A DNA stretch of 6,552 bases from DATHWB01 sp035460965 (lineage in GTDB: Bacteria; Actinomycetota; Acidimicrobiia; Spongiisociales; ZC4RG35), in the NCBI GenBank assembly GCA_035460965.1, contig DATHWB010000292.1, positions 1 through 6,552 on the forward strand. The letters run 5' to 3'. Below the pieces are notes generated by a model. That model saw only the letters and a list, made by a program, of their open reading frames with translations, did no database searches and had not been told where the DNA came from. Within the stretch, counting starts at the first letter, position 1. Every line of letters begins with the position of its first letter. This document shows positions 6,495-6,552 of this stretch, in pieces. The position numbers were made by a program, and so were the translations under genes.

Positions 6495-6552
6495 ATGCCC
6501 AACATGGACGCCACCGACCGCCAGATCGTGACCGAACTGCAGCGCAATGCCC
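6495..6552 (+). CDS. Lrp/AsnC family transcriptional regulator, N-terminal fragment
   Basis: Only 19 codons lie in the window: MPNMDATDRQIVTELQRNA. The pattern (M)DxxDRxIxxxLQxNA is the characteristic first helix of the Lrp/AsnC helix-turn-helix domain. Known of the family: small amino-acid-responsive regulators that often control adjacent divergent genes and themselves. Inference: it controls the aminotransferase, whose start is 44 nt away on the other strand, and perhaps the rest of the cluster. ATG 6504 is an alternative start; 6495 fits the leaderless promoter better. The assignment rests on a short fragment; the effector domain is outside the window. Confidence 0.7.
   Translation, partial: MPNMDATDRQIVTELQRNA

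Noticed and set aside
5434..6531. A 365-codon plus-strand open frame opposite the aminotransferase
   Set aside because: It is complementary to a full-length aminotransferase with every key residue present, and it also runs through the start of the Lrp/AsnC gene in another frame. No domain is seen.
5561..6547. A 328-codon minus-strand open frame overlapping the aminotransferase
   Set aside because: Out of frame with the aminotransferase on the same strand, Arg/Gly/Pro-rich, and it would cover the divergent promoter region; a shadow frame.

Overview
This is a high-GC window of tightly packed amino-acid catabolism genes. The evidence favours an actinobacterium: an actinobacterial-type PutA N-terminus without a DNA-binding domain, a single-chain indolepyruvate oxidoreductase, GTG starts, and several genes with no Shine-Dalgarno but a TAnnnT hexamer 6-8 nt before the start codon (leaderless style). 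A deeper lineage, such as Acidimicrobiia, is possible but is only a guess.

Layout. Positions 1-456, minus strand: the first 152-156 codons of a bifunctional proline dehydrogenase / P5C dehydrogenase (putA), cut by the window edge. A short divergent gap (457-528) separates it from a complete plus-strand fumarylacetoacetase (529-1704, fahA). A 109-nt gap (1705-1813) holds a perfect hairpin directly after the fahA stop. It also holds a 14-codon ORF with a strong Shine-Dalgarno that overlaps the next start by 4 nt. Positions 1814-5260, plus: a 1148-residue fused indolepyruvate:ferredoxin oxidoreductase (TPP halves, ferredoxin-like Cys region, gamma domain, C-terminal extension). Eight nucleotides later, in convergent orientation, ends a class I aspartate/aromatic aminotransferase (5269-6450, minus). 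Divergent from it, a Lrp/AsnC-type regulator begins at 6495 and runs off the window.

How the genes fit. The aminotransferase could turn Phe, Tyr or Trp into aryl-pyruvates. The oxidoreductase would decarboxylate these to aryl-acetyl-CoA, reducing ferredoxin. Fumarylacetoacetase completes the other known aryl-pyruvate route (homogentisate pathway), giving fumarate and acetoacetate. PutA sends proline to glutamate. The adjacent Lrp/AsnC protein is a plausible amino-acid-responsive controller. The enzyme families are clear from sequence. Joint function and substrate choice are inferred from context.

I found no CRISPR, tRNA, rRNA, insertion sequence, phage gene or toxin-antitoxin pair, and no clear evidence of a wholly new system. 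The points most worth checking are the coupled 14-codon ORF, the putative leaderless promoters, and the pairing of two aryl-pyruvate routes at one locus.
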